Positions 1-9,894 are shown, numbered from the stretch's first letter. The stretch is 64,000 bases of DNA from Solirubrobacterales bacterium (GCA_027449125.1 DAIDME010000014.1:1-64000), one strand, 5' to 3'. Translations and numbers: made by a program. Notes: a model not told the origin generated them from the sequence alone.

Positions 1-657
1 CCAAGGCGGCTGATGCGGCAGATCCCATCCACAACGGCTAAGACGCCGAGGGCGACCAGGTCGTTCAGCTGGCTGACGGTCTCGGGCAGCAGCTCGTCGG
101 CTGGCTCGCGCTGCTGGCGTGCCCGGAGCATGCGCTCGAGGGCGGCCACGATCTCAGGCGTTCCTGGTGCTTGATCCTGGCTCGTGGAGCCCATTACGAC
201 TGCCGACGCGCGGACGTAGTTGTGCCGAGGCCGCAGCGACGCACTTTCCGGTAGTGCGTACTGGACCGCCATTGCCTCCTCCGGAAACCGCACTCGGAGG
301 ATCTGCCCGCATTGCAGCTGGTCTCCCCTCATGAGCCTGAGCAACGGGAACTCGAGGCCAGTCAGGGCCTCGGCGAGCACGAAAGGCGGCAGTCGGCGGA
401 CGCGCCTGTGCAAGTCGTCGATCAGGTAGTCGCGGATCGTGTCGGGCGTCTTGTTGCGGTAGGCGGTATGCAGGCCGTGCGCGAAGCGCCGGTAGACGAT
501 GTCGGCGAGGATCGTGAGCGCGACGTCGGAGTCGACCGCTGGCGGCACCTGTGAGCAGAGTGAGTCCAGGTGAAAGGCGCGGATCTGCTCGGCCAGCTGG
601 TTCTCGATTCCCCAGCGTCTCGGGCCATTGGCAGTGGGATTCTCAGCAACTGTCAGT
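1..657 (-). mobile_element. Transposase C-terminal fragment (IS4/IS1380-like), open to window edge
   Basis: Manual minus-strand translation is open from about 657 to 1 after an in-frame TAA: ...RRWGIENQLAEQIRAFHLDSLCSQVPPAVDSDVALTILADIVYRRFAHGL...; resembles the IENxIAEQIxxFHLxxLSSxVxxxVDxDxxLTxLA motif of DDE transposases. Absent from the ORF track because it runs off the edge. Confidence 0.5.
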
Positions 658-708
658 GATTAGCTCCAGGGATCGGACAGTCGCACCGCCGACGACCTCC
701 CACACCCG

Positions 709-1110
709 CTACACCGATGGTGCAAACAGTTCGACCGGGCACCGTGGGCCGGTTGCTCGCTTGAGTCGTCCGTCCGTTGTGAGGAGCGTCGCGTCAAGTG
801 CCTCACTCAGCGCCACGTACATCGCGTCCCAGCCGCGCACGTTGTCCCTCATCTCCCACGCTCTAGCCAGAAGCATCCGATGCGCGAACCGCTCGCCGGG
901 CCACTCTGAGAGATCCTCGACTGCCTGTGTGGCGGCAGTTCGATCCAGACGGCCGGCGCGGCGCTGATCCCGAATCAGGCTGAAGACTTCCACATCGATC
1001 ACGTGCGGCGCGGCCCAATCCTGATCGGCCGCCAGGCGGCGGCGTATGGGCTCGGCCTCGGCGGTCCCGGCGAGTATCTCGAACAGGCAGCTGGCGTCAA
1101 CTACGAGCAT
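709..1110 (-). CDS. vapC: PIN-domain toxin, VapC family
   Basis: MLVVDASCLFEIL..., WDAMYVALSEALDATLLTTDGRL PIN motifs; overlaps the antitoxin ORF by 14 bp. Confidence 0.85.
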   Translation of the reverse strand: MLVVDASCLFEILAGTAEAEPIRRRLAADQDWAAPHVIDVEVFSLIRDQRRAGRLDRTAATQAVEDLSEWPGERFAHRMLLARAWEMRDNVRGWDAMYVALSEALDATLLTTDGRLKRATGPRCPVELFAPSV

Positions 1111-1348
1111 CGGGCCACGGGCCGCGGTGCTCGTCCAGCGCGGCGATCACTTCATGCCTGCTGACGTCCGTGCTTCCCGTCCGCCGGCGCGTCCGCTCGA
1201 GCCACTCCTTCGCCGAAGGCCGCGCCGCCATCCGCGTCGCCTCCGCACGCAGTAACTCGGGCACGCTGATCCCAGCCTCGCTCGCTCGAGCAGCGAGCAC
1301 GTTGTAAACCTCGTCGTCGACGTCGCGGATCTGGATCGTCTTAGGCAT
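1097..1348 (-). CDS. FitA/VapB-like ribbon-helix-helix antitoxin
   Basis: MPKTIQIRDVDDEVYNVLAARASEAGISVPELLRAEATRMA; directly upstream of VapC. Confidence 0.85.
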   Translation of the reverse strand: MPKTIQIRDVDDEVYNVLAARASEAGISVPELLRAEATRMAARPSAKEWLERTRRRTGSTDVSRHEVIAALDEHRGPWPDARS

Positions 1349-1362
1349 CACCTCAGTCTAAC

Positions 1363-1396
1363 ATGCGCGTGCGCATGACGTCATGCGTGGGCGCAT
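1363..1396. promoter_or_regulatory. 34-bp near-perfect palindrome, candidate TA operator
   Basis: ATGCGC-gtg-CGCATGACGTCATGCG-tgg-GCGCAT; 16-bp perfect core palindrome plus 6-bp outer arms, about 15 bp upstream of the antitoxin ATG. Confidence 0.7.
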
Positions 1397-1541
1397 TCCT
1401 GTCCCATAGTCTCGAGACTGGCGGATGCGAACGTGCGTTTGCTGACAACAGACCACGGTCATCTGAGTGGCCTCCTGCAGCTTGCCTGTCGCTGGTCCCG
1501 CAAATGTCACCGCGAAGGTCGCGGCGTGCCAGCGGTTCCGA

Positions 1542-1898
1542 TCAGGCGATGTCAGCGGCTGTGTGCGTGAGTAGCGCGATCTGCTTGGAGATGGCGCGCC
1601 GCGCCTCGGTGCCGGCTGTCCCGATCTTGGTTGTCAGCCGGTCATGACTCACGGTCCGCACCTGGTAGGCCTCAGCGTAGCTCACCCTGAGCATGCCCTT
1701 GACCTCGAGTTCGATCGGGACGCCCGCTGGCCGCTTTGTGGTCGTGAGCGGTACGACGATCGAGCGACGCGCACGCTGAGCGTTCATCTCGTCAATGCTG
1801 ACGACCAAGACCGGGCGCGTCTTTGCGATCTCACTCCCGACGACGGGATCAAGAGCGCACCACCAGACCTCGCCCTGCCGCGGCGCTACTGCCGCCAC
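1542..1898 (-). CDS. mazF: MazF/PemK-family endoribonuclease toxin
   Basis: RQGEVWWCALDPVVGSEIAKTRPVLVVS, PemK signature. Confidence 0.85.
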   Translation of the reverse strand: MAAVAPRQGEVWWCALDPVVGSEIAKTRPVLVVSIDEMNAQRARRSIVVPLTTTKRPAGVPIELEVKGMLRVSYAEAYQVRTVSHDRLTTKIGTAGTEARRAISKQIALLTHTAADIA

Positions 1899-2146
1899 GT
1901 CGCGAAGTCGTCGCTGGGATCAAGCCCATCCATCAGGGTGCCGTCGATTTCAGCAGACTCCTCGACGATCGTAGGATCGTTCAGCGAGTCGACGATTCGG
2001 CCTAGGAGTTCGTCTTCGTCAAGGCGCGCGACCAGCTGATCGACGTAGTCGATCGTGGTGGTCGACGCCGCCCGTGCCAGCTCGTTAAGCCTGTCCCTTG
2101 CGTGCTCGCTGACCCTGATGGTCGTAGCTGTTGCCATAGACGTCAA
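1886..2146 (-). CDS. MazE/RHH-type antitoxin
   Basis: Small acidic ORF MTSMATATTIRVSEHARDRLNELA... overlapping the mazF start by 13 bp. Confidence 0.75.
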   Translation of the reverse strand: MTSMATATTIRVSEHARDRLNELARAASTTTIDYVDQLVARLDEDELLGRIVDSLNDPTIVEESAEIDGTLMDGLDPSDDFATWRQ

Positions 2147-2317
2147 TGTAGACGACGCAATGGATGTTCAGCGCGGCCGGGCTCGCGGCGAACATCGGTT
2201 CGCTGGCCAGAGCCCGCCGGCATTCGAACGCCATTCGAGACTCGGGGCCCGGGCGGTGATGACCGCCCGGATGCCGTCGCGCTGGCCTCGCGTGACAGCG
2301 GCCGGCTGCGCTGATCG

Positions 2318-2743
2318 TCAGCTCACGCTTGGTGGCGCGACGGGCCTCACTTCCAGGCCGGGAACCTCCGCGAACTCGCGCGCATTGCTCGTGTACAGCG
2401 GCAGGTTGTACGCAAGCGCCGAAGCTGCGATCAAAGCCTCATAGGACCGTGCGGCGCTCTCGCGCCCGCTCTGCGCGAGCGCTGCGCGCACCAGTCCAAA
2501 CTGGCGGGCGCACTCGCTCGTAAACGGCAGCGCGTCGAAGTCGAGCTCGGCGCGCTGCAGGTGCCGCTTGCGCTTTGCCTGCTCGACAAGGTCGTCGGTG
2601 GCGAGCGGGCCGGCCGTGAGCTCGGCGAGAGTGATTGCGGTAATGAGCGGCTCTTCCGGGAGATCCTCAGGCTGGAGATCCTCGACGTAGATCACGGCAT
2701 TCGTGTCAAGGAGCTCGACCTGCGGGCGTTCAGTCGGTGCCAT
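2318..2743 (-). CDS. PIN-domain toxin, VapC family (no clear antitoxin)
   Basis: VELLDTNAVIYVE..., LITAITLAELTAGP, ALIAASALAYNLPLYTSNAREF. Confidence 0.8.
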   Translation of the reverse strand: MAPTERPQVELLDTNAVIYVEDLQPEDLPEEPLITAITLAELTAGPLATDDLVEQAKRKRHLQRAELDFDALPFTSECARQFGLVRAALAQSGRESAARSYEALIAASALAYNLPLYTSNAREFAEVPGLEVRPVAPPSVS

Positions 2744-2921
2744 CGGAGTAACCCGTCGAGCCTCTCGACGATCTCGGCCTTCATCCGGTCAGGGTCAACC
2801 CGTCCGATATGCACGAGTGTCTCACGAACGTAGCCGCGCGGTGTCTTGGGCCGAGGATCTGACGCCCGGAACGGCCAGGCCGAACGTCCGGTCGCTGGCC
2901 ACAAGGCGCTGTCATTTGAAC

Positions 2922-2943
2922 GACACGTGACGGACACGTGACG
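2922..2943. repeat. Two tandem copies of GACACGTGACG
   Basis: Direct reading: GACACGTGACG GACACGTGACG, each containing CACGTG. Confidence 0.6.
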
Positions 2944-3635
2944 GTCAGCTCTGGCTGCTGGCATATGGCGCGAGCTCGTGGCGCTGCGTGCGGGTAGACC
3001 GAGCTGGGAGCGCGGTTGCCAGACGCTGAGCCGCCGAGCCAAGAGGTGAGCCGAACCAACCCGAGCGCCGGAGCCCGGACGAGGTCCATCCCGACCTGTG
3101 TCGCGCGCGGCGGCAGATGGGAGACGAGGACACCGGCCCGGTGTCCGGACAGGAACCACGGCAGATGGCCATCGCCATGACGGCGCCGACTGGACGAGAA
3201 TCGCGCGCCCTACCGCGACCGCGGTCAACGGCAGCGCCTCGGTGCTGATCGCAGACCAGAGGCCGCCGGTCGCAGAACCGTTGCGACAGAGGCAGAAGTG
3301 GGACGCTGGGCGGTCTGAGGCCACCCGCTGATGTGAGAGCGTCGCTCCGGCGCCGGGCCCGTCAGCCACACACGCTGCATACAGGGTCAGCCGGCTCGTC
3401 ATCTCCCCATACCCGCTGGACCGGTCTGTTGGCGCGCAAGGGTCGTCGTCGGCGTCCGTGTGTCCACGCCCGCCGGCCCTGGTCAACTGGCTGCGCATGC
3501 GGCGCCGGCTGCTTCGCTCTTGATGACGGCACACGATTCATCGCAACGCGCGGAGGATTAAGATCGAACGTCCAGTAAAATTGCAATAGCAGAACGCAGA
3601 CCACTCGCTCTCAGCGACGGGGCAACGCAGCGTAC

Positions 3636-4313
3636 GTGAGCATCTCCAACCTCAACCCACTCGAGAAGACCAGCCTGCGCGAGAAGGTGGCGAGCGCCCT
3701 GCGAGCAGCCATCATGGCCGGCGAGATGGAGCCTGGGGTCATCTATTCCGCGCCGTCGCTGGGTGAGCGCTTCGGAGTGTCCGCCACGCCCGTGCGCGAA
3801 GCGATGATCGACCTCGTGCGCGAAGGTCTGGTGGAGACGGTGGCCAACAAGGGTTTCCGGGTCACGGACATGACTCCGTCAGACTTCGACGAGATCATCG
3901 AGATTCGTCTGCTGCTCGAGCCACCGGTGCTGCGTAAGGTCACCGAGTTCATCCCCGAGCGGGACTTCGACCACCTGCAGAGCCTGGCGCAGACGATCGT
4001 GGACCGGGCGGCCGAGGGGGACCTCGTGGAGTTCATGGCCGCGGACAGCGTGTTCCATCTGGCGCTGATCGCCTACGCCAGCAACAGCAGGCTTGCGGCG
4101 CTGGTCGCCGACTTGCGTGCGCACGCTCGGCTTTACGGCCTGGACACGTTGAGGCGCAACGGGACGCTGATGGATGTCGCTCGCTCGCATCTGACCCTTG
4201 TGGACACGCTGCGGACTCGTGATGGAGCTGCCGCCGAGCGGTTGCTGACGGCTCACATTCTCGATACGCGCAGGCAGATGGCCAAGGAAGCGTTGGCGCT
4301 GGCCGGGAACTGA
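3636..4313 (+). CDS. GntR family regulator, FadR/FCD subfamily
   Basis: SLREKVASALRAAIMAGEMEPG...VSATPVREAMIDLVREGLVE; FCD-type C-terminus. Confidence 0.9.
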   Translation: MSISNLNPLEKTSLREKVASALRAAIMAGEMEPGVIYSAPSLGERFGVSATPVREAMIDLVREGLVETVANKGFRVTDMTPSDFDEIIEIRLLLEPPVLRKVTEFIPERDFDHLQSLAQTIVDRAAEGDLVEFMAADSVFHLALIAYASNSRLAALVADLRAHARLYGLDTLRRNGTLMDVARSHLTLVDTLRTRDGAAAERLLTAHILDTRRQMAKEALALAGN

Positions 4314-4320
4314 CGGCGCC

Positions 4321-5793
4321 TCATTCGCCGGCCAGGTGCGCGAGCGGAACCGGAGCGCACGGAAACTGCTTCGCCAAGGGCCTGAGATCGTCGGCTGTCA
4401 GCGCCCTCCCCTGCCCGCCGGCCGCCAGCGAGGCGCTCGCGTAGCCGCAGACGTGACCCTGGCACCAGCCCATAGCGCAGCGTGTCAACAGCTTCAGTGT
4501 GCGGGCATCGTTGGCGCCGAGCTCGGTGATGGCGTTGCCGAGCGTGGCGTAGGCAACCTCCTCGCAGCGGCACACAAGCGTCTCCGCCGTCAGCCACTGA
4601 GGCCAACGCGCTGGAACCGGATGCGCGTCGTGCATCGCCGCGGCGAAGGCACGAAGCCGACCGATCTCACGGCGCAGTGCCCGTACACGCGCGCGTTCCA
4701 GGTGGCCAGCTTCGGCGGCCACGATGCCGGCGAGCTCACCCCCGGCCAGCGCCAGCATGGCGCCGCCGACTCCTGTTGCCTCGCCGGCTATGAAGACTCC
4801 GGGAACCGTGCTCTGTTGATCGTCGTCCACCACTGCCACCAGCGACTGGTCGGCATCGATGCGCGTCTGCGCGCCGACCGCGTTGATGAGCTCCAGTGAC
4901 GGCGTGAACCCCCATCCGAGTGCGACCAGGTCAACTTCGAGTCTCTGACGCGCCTTCTCCACGAGCCCTCCGGGACCGACCCGCGCGAGTTCCACCGCGC
5001 CGACCTGTGTGCCTGAAGCGTCGGGGTCTACGCGGGTCAAGACCGTCGCGGTTCTATAGGGGATCCGCGCGCGTGCCAGCGACCGCGCGTAGGTGGCCGC
5101 TTCGCTGACCTTGGCAGGCGTGCGCGCAACGACCGGCATGTGCCTCATCCACCGGGCCAGACCGTTTGCCTCGCACACCGCGAGCACGTCCACGCCGTGG
5201 CGCGCGAGCTGCTGGGCGACCGGCAACAAAAACGGCCCCGTCCCGGCAACGACCGCACGCCGCCCGGAGAGCGTGTGATGCCCCTTGAGCAACGCCTGGA
5301 CTCCGCCCGCGGCCATGACGCCGGGGAGATCCCAGCCGGGGATCGGAAGCTGCCGGTCGTAGGCGCCCGGGCAGAGGATGAGACGCTCGGCGCATACGGT
5401 GCGCGGCGGCGTCTCTCGGGATGGCGGGCCGCCGGGCATGAGGTGCAGAGTCCAGCTCTGTCGCCCGCCGCCGGCAGCGGGCGGCTCGACGAACCACACG
5501 TGCGTGGACGCGAGGTGAACCGCCGCACCGGTCTGGCAATGTCGCAGGATGCGCTCGCGCAGCGCCAGGAACTCACCCCAATCGCGGTAGCCGGCTAAGC
5601 GTGTGGGGTCTGTGGTCGACTCGTCCGGGTGGCGCCAGTACTGGCCTCCGAGTTGGTGGCCAGCGTCGATCAGGACTACCCGTACGCCTGCCCTCGCCGC
5701 CGCAGCCGCGGCGCCCAGGCCGGCTGGCCCGGCGCCCACCACGGCGACGTCGAACACGGTCTGCTCGGCGGCGCTGGAATGTTGCCCGCTCAT
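4321..5793 (-). CDS. FAD-dependent oxidoreductase, HcnB-like subunit of putative D-hydroxyproline dehydrogenase
   Basis: N-terminal FAD motif VVGAGPAGLGAAAAAARAG; C-terminal LVCRCEEVAYATL...RCAMGWCQGHVCG BFD-like Cys domain. Confidence 0.85.
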   Translation of the reverse strand: MSGQHSSAAEQTVFDVAVVGAGPAGLGAAAAAARAGVRVVLIDAGHQLGGQYWRHPDESTTDPTRLAGYRDWGEFLALRERILRHCQTGAAVHLASTHVWFVEPPAAGGGRQSWTLHLMPGGPPSRETPPRTVCAERLILCPGAYDRQLPIPGWDLPGVMAAGGVQALLKGHHTLSGRRAVVAGTGPFLLPVAQQLARHGVDVLAVCEANGLARWMRHMPVVARTPAKVSEAATYARSLARARIPYRTATVLTRVDPDASGTQVGAVELARVGPGGLVEKARQRLEVDLVALGWGFTPSLELINAVGAQTRIDADQSLVAVVDDDQQSTVPGVFIAGEATGVGGAMLALAGGELAGIVAAEAGHLERARVRALRREIGRLRAFAAAMHDAHPVPARWPQWLTAETLVCRCEEVAYATLGNAITELGANDARTLKLLTRCAMGWCQGHVCGYASASLAAGGQGRALTADDLRPLAKQFPCAPVPLAHLAGE

Positions 5794-6131
5794 CGGGCGA
5801 GCGCGTCGTATGCAGGCGGCGTCTTGGCCGGTGCGCTTGTCGTCAGCCTCATGCCGTCAACCACTGGCAACAGGCACGCGCGCAGGTTCGGCACGCCGTC
5901 GGCGGTGATCAGGCAGTCGTAACAGATGCCGATTCCGCAGAACAGGCCGCGCGGGCGCCCGCCCCGCCGCGTGTGGCGCCAGGACCTGACACCCGCGTCG
6001 GTCAGTGCCGCGCCCACCGACTGGCCTGGTCGAGCGGTCAGCTCGCGGCCGTCAAGCGTGAACTTCAATACGCGCGCTGCGGCCGCTGCCAGCGCGTGCT
6101 CGTCGGTTGGGCGCTCACCCGTTCCGGTCAT
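5790..6131 (-). CDS. (2Fe-2S)-binding HcnA-like subunit of putative D-hydroxyproline dehydrogenase
   Basis: FTLDGRELTARPGQSVGAALTDAGVRSWRHTRRGGRPRGLFCGIGICYDCLITADG. Confidence 0.85.
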   Translation of the reverse strand: MTGTGERPTDEHALAAAAARVLKFTLDGRELTARPGQSVGAALTDAGVRSWRHTRRGGRPRGLFCGIGICYDCLITADGVPNLRACLLPVVDGMRLTTSAPAKTPPAYDALAR

Positions 6132-7336
6132 GCCGATGCCGATGCCGCGGCCGCGAAGCGCGCTGGCGAGAAGGGTTCGAGGTCGATGTCAGTGACCTCC
6201 CCCGCCAGCGCCTGACTGATCAGCTTGCCCGTTCCTACCGAGAGACCGATCCCCGCACCTTCGTGCCCGCCTGCATGCCAGAGGCCCGCGACCCGGGCAT
6301 CGGATCCGATCACGGGCAGGTGGTCGGGGGAATAGGGACGGAAGCCGGCGTAGCTGCGCAGGACGCGGGCGCCCGCGAGCCTCGGAAACAGCGCGACGGC
6401 GGCGTTCGCGATTGCGCGCAGCGCCGGTAGAGACATGGCAGCCTCGAAGCCGACGTGCTCGCGCGAGGACCCGATGAGGACGGTTCCGGATTGGGTGCCC
6501 TCGACCACGGCTGAGACCTCCAGCCCGAGGTTCTCGGATTGCGTCGAGGCCACGTATTCGCCCGCGTAGACCTTGTGATTGATGGTTGGTGGCAGCGGCT
6601 CAGTGACCAGAACGAAGCCTCGGCGCGGCATGATCGGCAGCTCGACCCCCGCCATGGCCGCGATCGCCCCCGCCCACGGTCCCCCAGCGTTGACGACGTG
6701 TCCGCAGCTGACCGTTCCCTGCGACGTGCGAACGCCCACGACGCGCCGGCCTCCGGCTTCCGGTCTGAGGTCGAAGCCGACGACGTTGGCACCGGTTGAG
6801 ACCAGGGCTCCTCGTTCACGGGCGAGCTTCAGCAGGTTGGCGGTCAAGAGCATCGGCTGGACCTGTGCATCCTGCGGGTAGTGGACCGCCGCTGCGAGCC
6901 CCGCGCGGATGTGAGGCTCGAAGTCTCCAATGGCCACGGGGTCAACATCGCGCGCGTCAACGCCCCGCTGCCGTTGTCCGGCGGCGAGCTCGAGCAGCGC
7001 CCGCCCGGCTGCCGCGCTCGCCGCGACAACCAAGCCGCCCTTGGCCTCGAACTCCCAGCGGTCGGCGTATTCGGCTAGCTCCTCACTCCACGTTGCGCGG
7101 GAATAGAGCGCCAGATCGAGCTCGTAGCCTGCCACCTTGTCAGAGACGAGCACGTTGCCCTCCCCTGCGCTGCTAGAGCCGGCGGCGACACCGCCACGCT
7201 CGAGCACGTGCACCGCGAATCCCTTGCTTGCAAGGAAATACGCGCAGGCAGCGCCGACCGCGCCGGCCCCGATGACGACGACATCAGCGCCACGCGGCGC
7301 TGCGGCGCTCCGGCCGTTCGAGCCGGGCGCCTGCAT
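6128..7336 (-). CDS. FAD-dependent oxidoreductase (DAO/HcnC-like) subunit of putative D-hydroxyproline dehydrogenase
   Basis: ADVVVIGAGAVGAACAYFLASKG; HAGGHEGAGIGLSVGTGKLISQ; start MQAPGSNG... abuts the upstream gene's stop. Confidence 0.85.
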   Translation of the reverse strand: MQAPGSNGRSAAAPRGADVVVIGAGAVGAACAYFLASKGFAVHVLERGGVAAGSSSAGEGNVLVSDKVAGYELDLALYSRATWSEELAEYADRWEFEAKGGLVVAASAAAGRALLELAAGQRQRGVDARDVDPVAIGDFEPHIRAGLAAAVHYPQDAQVQPMLLTANLLKLARERGALVSTGANVVGFDLRPEAGGRRVVGVRTSQGTVSCGHVVNAGGPWAGAIAAMAGVELPIMPRRGFVLVTEPLPPTINHKVYAGEYVASTQSENLGLEVSAVVEGTQSGTVLIGSSREHVGFEAAMSLPALRAIANAAVALFPRLAGARVLRSYAGFRPYSPDHLPVIGSDARVAGLWHAGGHEGAGIGLSVGTGKLISQALAGEVTDIDLEPFSPARFAAAASASA

Positions 7337-8352
7337 CAGAGCAGGAACCCGGTCGGGAAGGGATCGGACGGGTCGAGCAGGTACTGGGCGACGCCGGTGA
7401 CCCAGGCGCGGCCACGCACGGTGGGGACAACGGCCCGGAGCGTCGAGCCGTCGGTGGCAACGATTTCGCACTCGTCGATCAGCTCGCCGACGAAGCTCGA
7501 ACCGATGAACGACTCGTTGATGAACTCCTGGTGCAGGCTCAGCTCGCCGCGCGCGTGCAGCTGCGCCATGCGGGCGCTCGTGCCGGTCCCGCAGGGCGAG
7601 CGGTCGAACCAGCCCGGATGAATCACCATCGCATGCCTCGAGCGTTTCGCGTCGGACCCGGGTGCCTGCAGATAGACGTGGTGGCAGCCGGTGATGTCGC
7701 TGCGGGCCGGGTGTACCGGCGATGCCTGGGCGTTGATGGCATCCATGATCGCCAGACCAGCGTCGAGCAGGCGCTGCTTGGCGGCGCGATCGAACGGAAT
7801 GCCGAGCTCCTCCAGGGCGACGATCGCGTAGAAGTTCCCGCCGAAGGCCATGTCGAAGCGAACCGGGCCGAGCGCCGTCACCTCAACCACTTGATCCAAG
7901 CCCACGTTGAAGGACGGCACGTTGCGGATACGCACCGACTCAGCGTGTGAGTCTCTCACCTCCACCTCGGCGACGACCAGGCCTGCGGGCGTCTCCAACC
8001 TGATCACAGTCAGCGGCTCAACCACTGGGACCATGCCGGTCTCAACGAGCACGGTCGCGGTCCCGATCGTGCCATGACCGCACATCGGCAGGAGCCCCGA
8101 GACCTCGATGAACAGCACCCCGAAGTCTGCGTCGGGGCGCGTCGGTGGCTGCAGGATCGCGCCTGACATGGCGGCATGACCGCGCGGCTCATACATCAGC
8201 AGTGTGCGCAGCTCGTCGCTGTGCTCGGCGAACCAGAGGCGGCGCTCAGCCATGCTCGCCCCGGGAATCGTGCCGACGCCGCCGGTTATGACACGCGTCG
8301 GCATGCCCTCCGTGTGCGAGTCGACCGCCTGGATTACACGCGTGGCTCGCAT
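7336..8352 (-). CDS. 4-hydroxyproline 2-epimerase (proline racemase family)
   Basis: MRATRVIQAVDSHTEGMPTRVI; both catalytic Cys present: MCGHGTIGTAT and SPCGTGTSARMA. Confidence 0.9.
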   Translation of the reverse strand: MRATRVIQAVDSHTEGMPTRVITGGVGTIPGASMAERRLWFAEHSDELRTLLMYEPRGHAAMSGAILQPPTRPDADFGVLFIEVSGLLPMCGHGTIGTATVLVETGMVPVVEPLTVIRLETPAGLVVAEVEVRDSHAESVRIRNVPSFNVGLDQVVEVTALGPVRFDMAFGGNFYAIVALEELGIPFDRAAKQRLLDAGLAIMDAINAQASPVHPARSDITGCHHVYLQAPGSDAKRSRHAMVIHPGWFDRSPCGTGTSARMAQLHARGELSLHQEFINESFIGSSFVGELIDECEIVATDGSTLRAVVPTVRGRAWVTGVAQYLLDPSDPFPTGFLL

Positions 8353-8357
8353 AGGCC

Positions 8358-9824
8358 CTACGCGCCGGCGCTCGGGCGCGGCAACTCCGGCTGCCCGTCG
8401 ACCAGCCGCGGAGCCACCGACTCGTCCCCGAGTTCCGCCGGCAGAAGCGCCACCGGGAAACCCTGGAAGGCAACCGGCCTGGTGAACCGGTCGATCGCCG
8501 CCGTCCCGACCGACGTCGTGCCAGGAGCGGTCGTCGCCGGATACGGACCACCGTGCTGTTGCGCGTGTGTCACGGAGACACCGGTTGACCACTGGTTCCA
8601 CAGCAATCTGCCGGCCTTCGTCACGAGCACGGCGGTGAGCTCACGGGCGATGGCGTCGTGCTCCTCGGCCGCCAGTGTGGCGGTCAGCTGGCCGTCGAGC
8701 GCGGCGGCTACCTCGAGCAGCTGCTCTGTGGCGGTGTACTCGGCGATCAGGACAGTCGGGCCGAAGCACTCGGTCAGCAGCGAGCGCTGGTCGGCGATGA
8801 CGGCATCGGCCGTGGTGAGCAGCACGGTAGGCGCGGGTGGATCGCTCAACGCGCCCTCGCCCTCGTTGAGCACCTGGACGGCCGGATGCGCACGCAAGCG
8901 CCGCTCACCCGCGAGATAGAGCTCGGCGATGCGGCCGTTGAGCAGTGGTGCGGGGGCTGGGAGCTCGCGTACCCGCAGCGCCGAAACGAGACTGGCGCCG
9001 GCCGGCGCGAAGACCACACCGGGCTTTGTGCAGAACTGTCCAGCGCCTAGCGTGAAGGACCCGACCAGCCCTTCAGCTATCTGCTCGCCCCGCGCGGCGT
9101 CGGCCGCGGGAGTCACGAACACGGGGTTCACCGAGCTCAGCTCGCCGAAGAACGGGATCGGTTCCGGCCGTGCGGCAGCGATGTCGTAGAGCGCCCGCCC
9201 GCCCGCGAGCGATCCGGTGAACGCCGCGGCTTTGACGAGCGGATGGCGGAGAGCGGCAACGCCGGCCTGTTCGCCGAAGATCACCTGGAAGGTCCCTGCC
9301 GGGGCGCCCGCCCGCTCCAGTGCTCCGGCCACGAGCTGACCGGTCCTCTCCGACAGCTGGGGGTGCCCCGGATGCGCCTTGAGGATCACCGAGCAGCCTG
9401 CGGCCAGCGCCGAGGCCGTGTCACCGCCGGCAACCGAGAATGCAAACGGGAAATTGGAGGCCGCGAATACGACCACCGGGCCGACAGGCACCCGCCACCT
9501 ACGGATCTCTGGGCGCGCACCCATCGGCCAATCCGGGGCGGCGTGGTCGACGCGCACGTCCAGATAGCCGCCGTCGCAGACCGTGTCGGCCAGCAACCGC
9601 AGCTGAAAGGTCGTGCGCACGAGCTCGGATCTCAGACGCGGCTCTCCCAGGTGGCTCTCGGCGAGCGCGAGGGGAACCAGTTCATCAGCCGCATCATCGA
9701 GCACCGCAGCGGCCGCACGCATCGCGTCCGCACGGCGCACACGGCCGAGCTCTGCCCACTGCTCCCAGGCCGCCTGTGACCGTCGCGCGATCACGTCGAT
9801 CTCATTTTGCTGTGTCTCTAGCAC
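8358..9824 (-). CDS. Aldehyde dehydrogenase, 2-ketoglutarate semialdehyde dehydrogenase type
   Basis: VFAASNFPFAFSVAGGDTASALAAGCSVILKAHPGHP; FFGELSSVNPVF; GAGQFCTKPGVV. Confidence 0.88.
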   Translation of the reverse strand: MLETQQNEIDVIARRSQAAWEQWAELGRVRRADAMRAAAAVLDDAADELVPLALAESHLGEPRLRSELVRTTFQLRLLADTVCDGGYLDVRVDHAAPDWPMGARPEIRRWRVPVGPVVVFAASNFPFAFSVAGGDTASALAAGCSVILKAHPGHPQLSERTGQLVAGALERAGAPAGTFQVIFGEQAGVAALRHPLVKAAAFTGSLAGGRALYDIAAARPEPIPFFGELSSVNPVFVTPAADAARGEQIAEGLVGSFTLGAGQFCTKPGVVFAPAGASLVSALRVRELPAPAPLLNGRIAELYLAGERRLRAHPAVQVLNEGEGALSDPPAPTVLLTTADAVIADQRSLLTECFGPTVLIAEYTATEQLLEVAAALDGQLTATLAAEEHDAIARELTAVLVTKAGRLLWNQWSTGVSVTHAQQHGGPYPATTAPGTTSVGTAAIDRFTRPVAFQGFPVALLPAELGDESVAPRLVDGQPELPRPSAGA

Positions 9825-9894
9825 TCGCGTCTCCCGGGGCCGAGGATTGCCCTCATCGCAGCTCGCACCGTCAGGCTAGCGCCGGCGTGGCTCA

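Noticed and set aside
2692-3534. 280-aa minus ORF upstream of the second PIN toxin
   Set aside because: Composition is Arg/Ser/Ala-rich with no motif; only its last ~30 residues overlap the toxin start and could be an antitoxin relic, which cannot be supported by eye.
3580-3587. ATTGCAAT palindrome upstream of the GntR gene
   Set aside because: Only 8 bp in an AT-rich promoter stretch; unrelated to the dyads found at the hydroxyproline operon promoter.
4321-7336. HcnABC-like trio suggesting hydrogen cyanide synthase
   Set aside because: Operon context (Hyp 2-epimerase, KGSA dehydrogenase, DapA-like deaminase) fits the homologous heteromeric D-hydroxyproline dehydrogenase better than glycine-dependent HCN synthesis.
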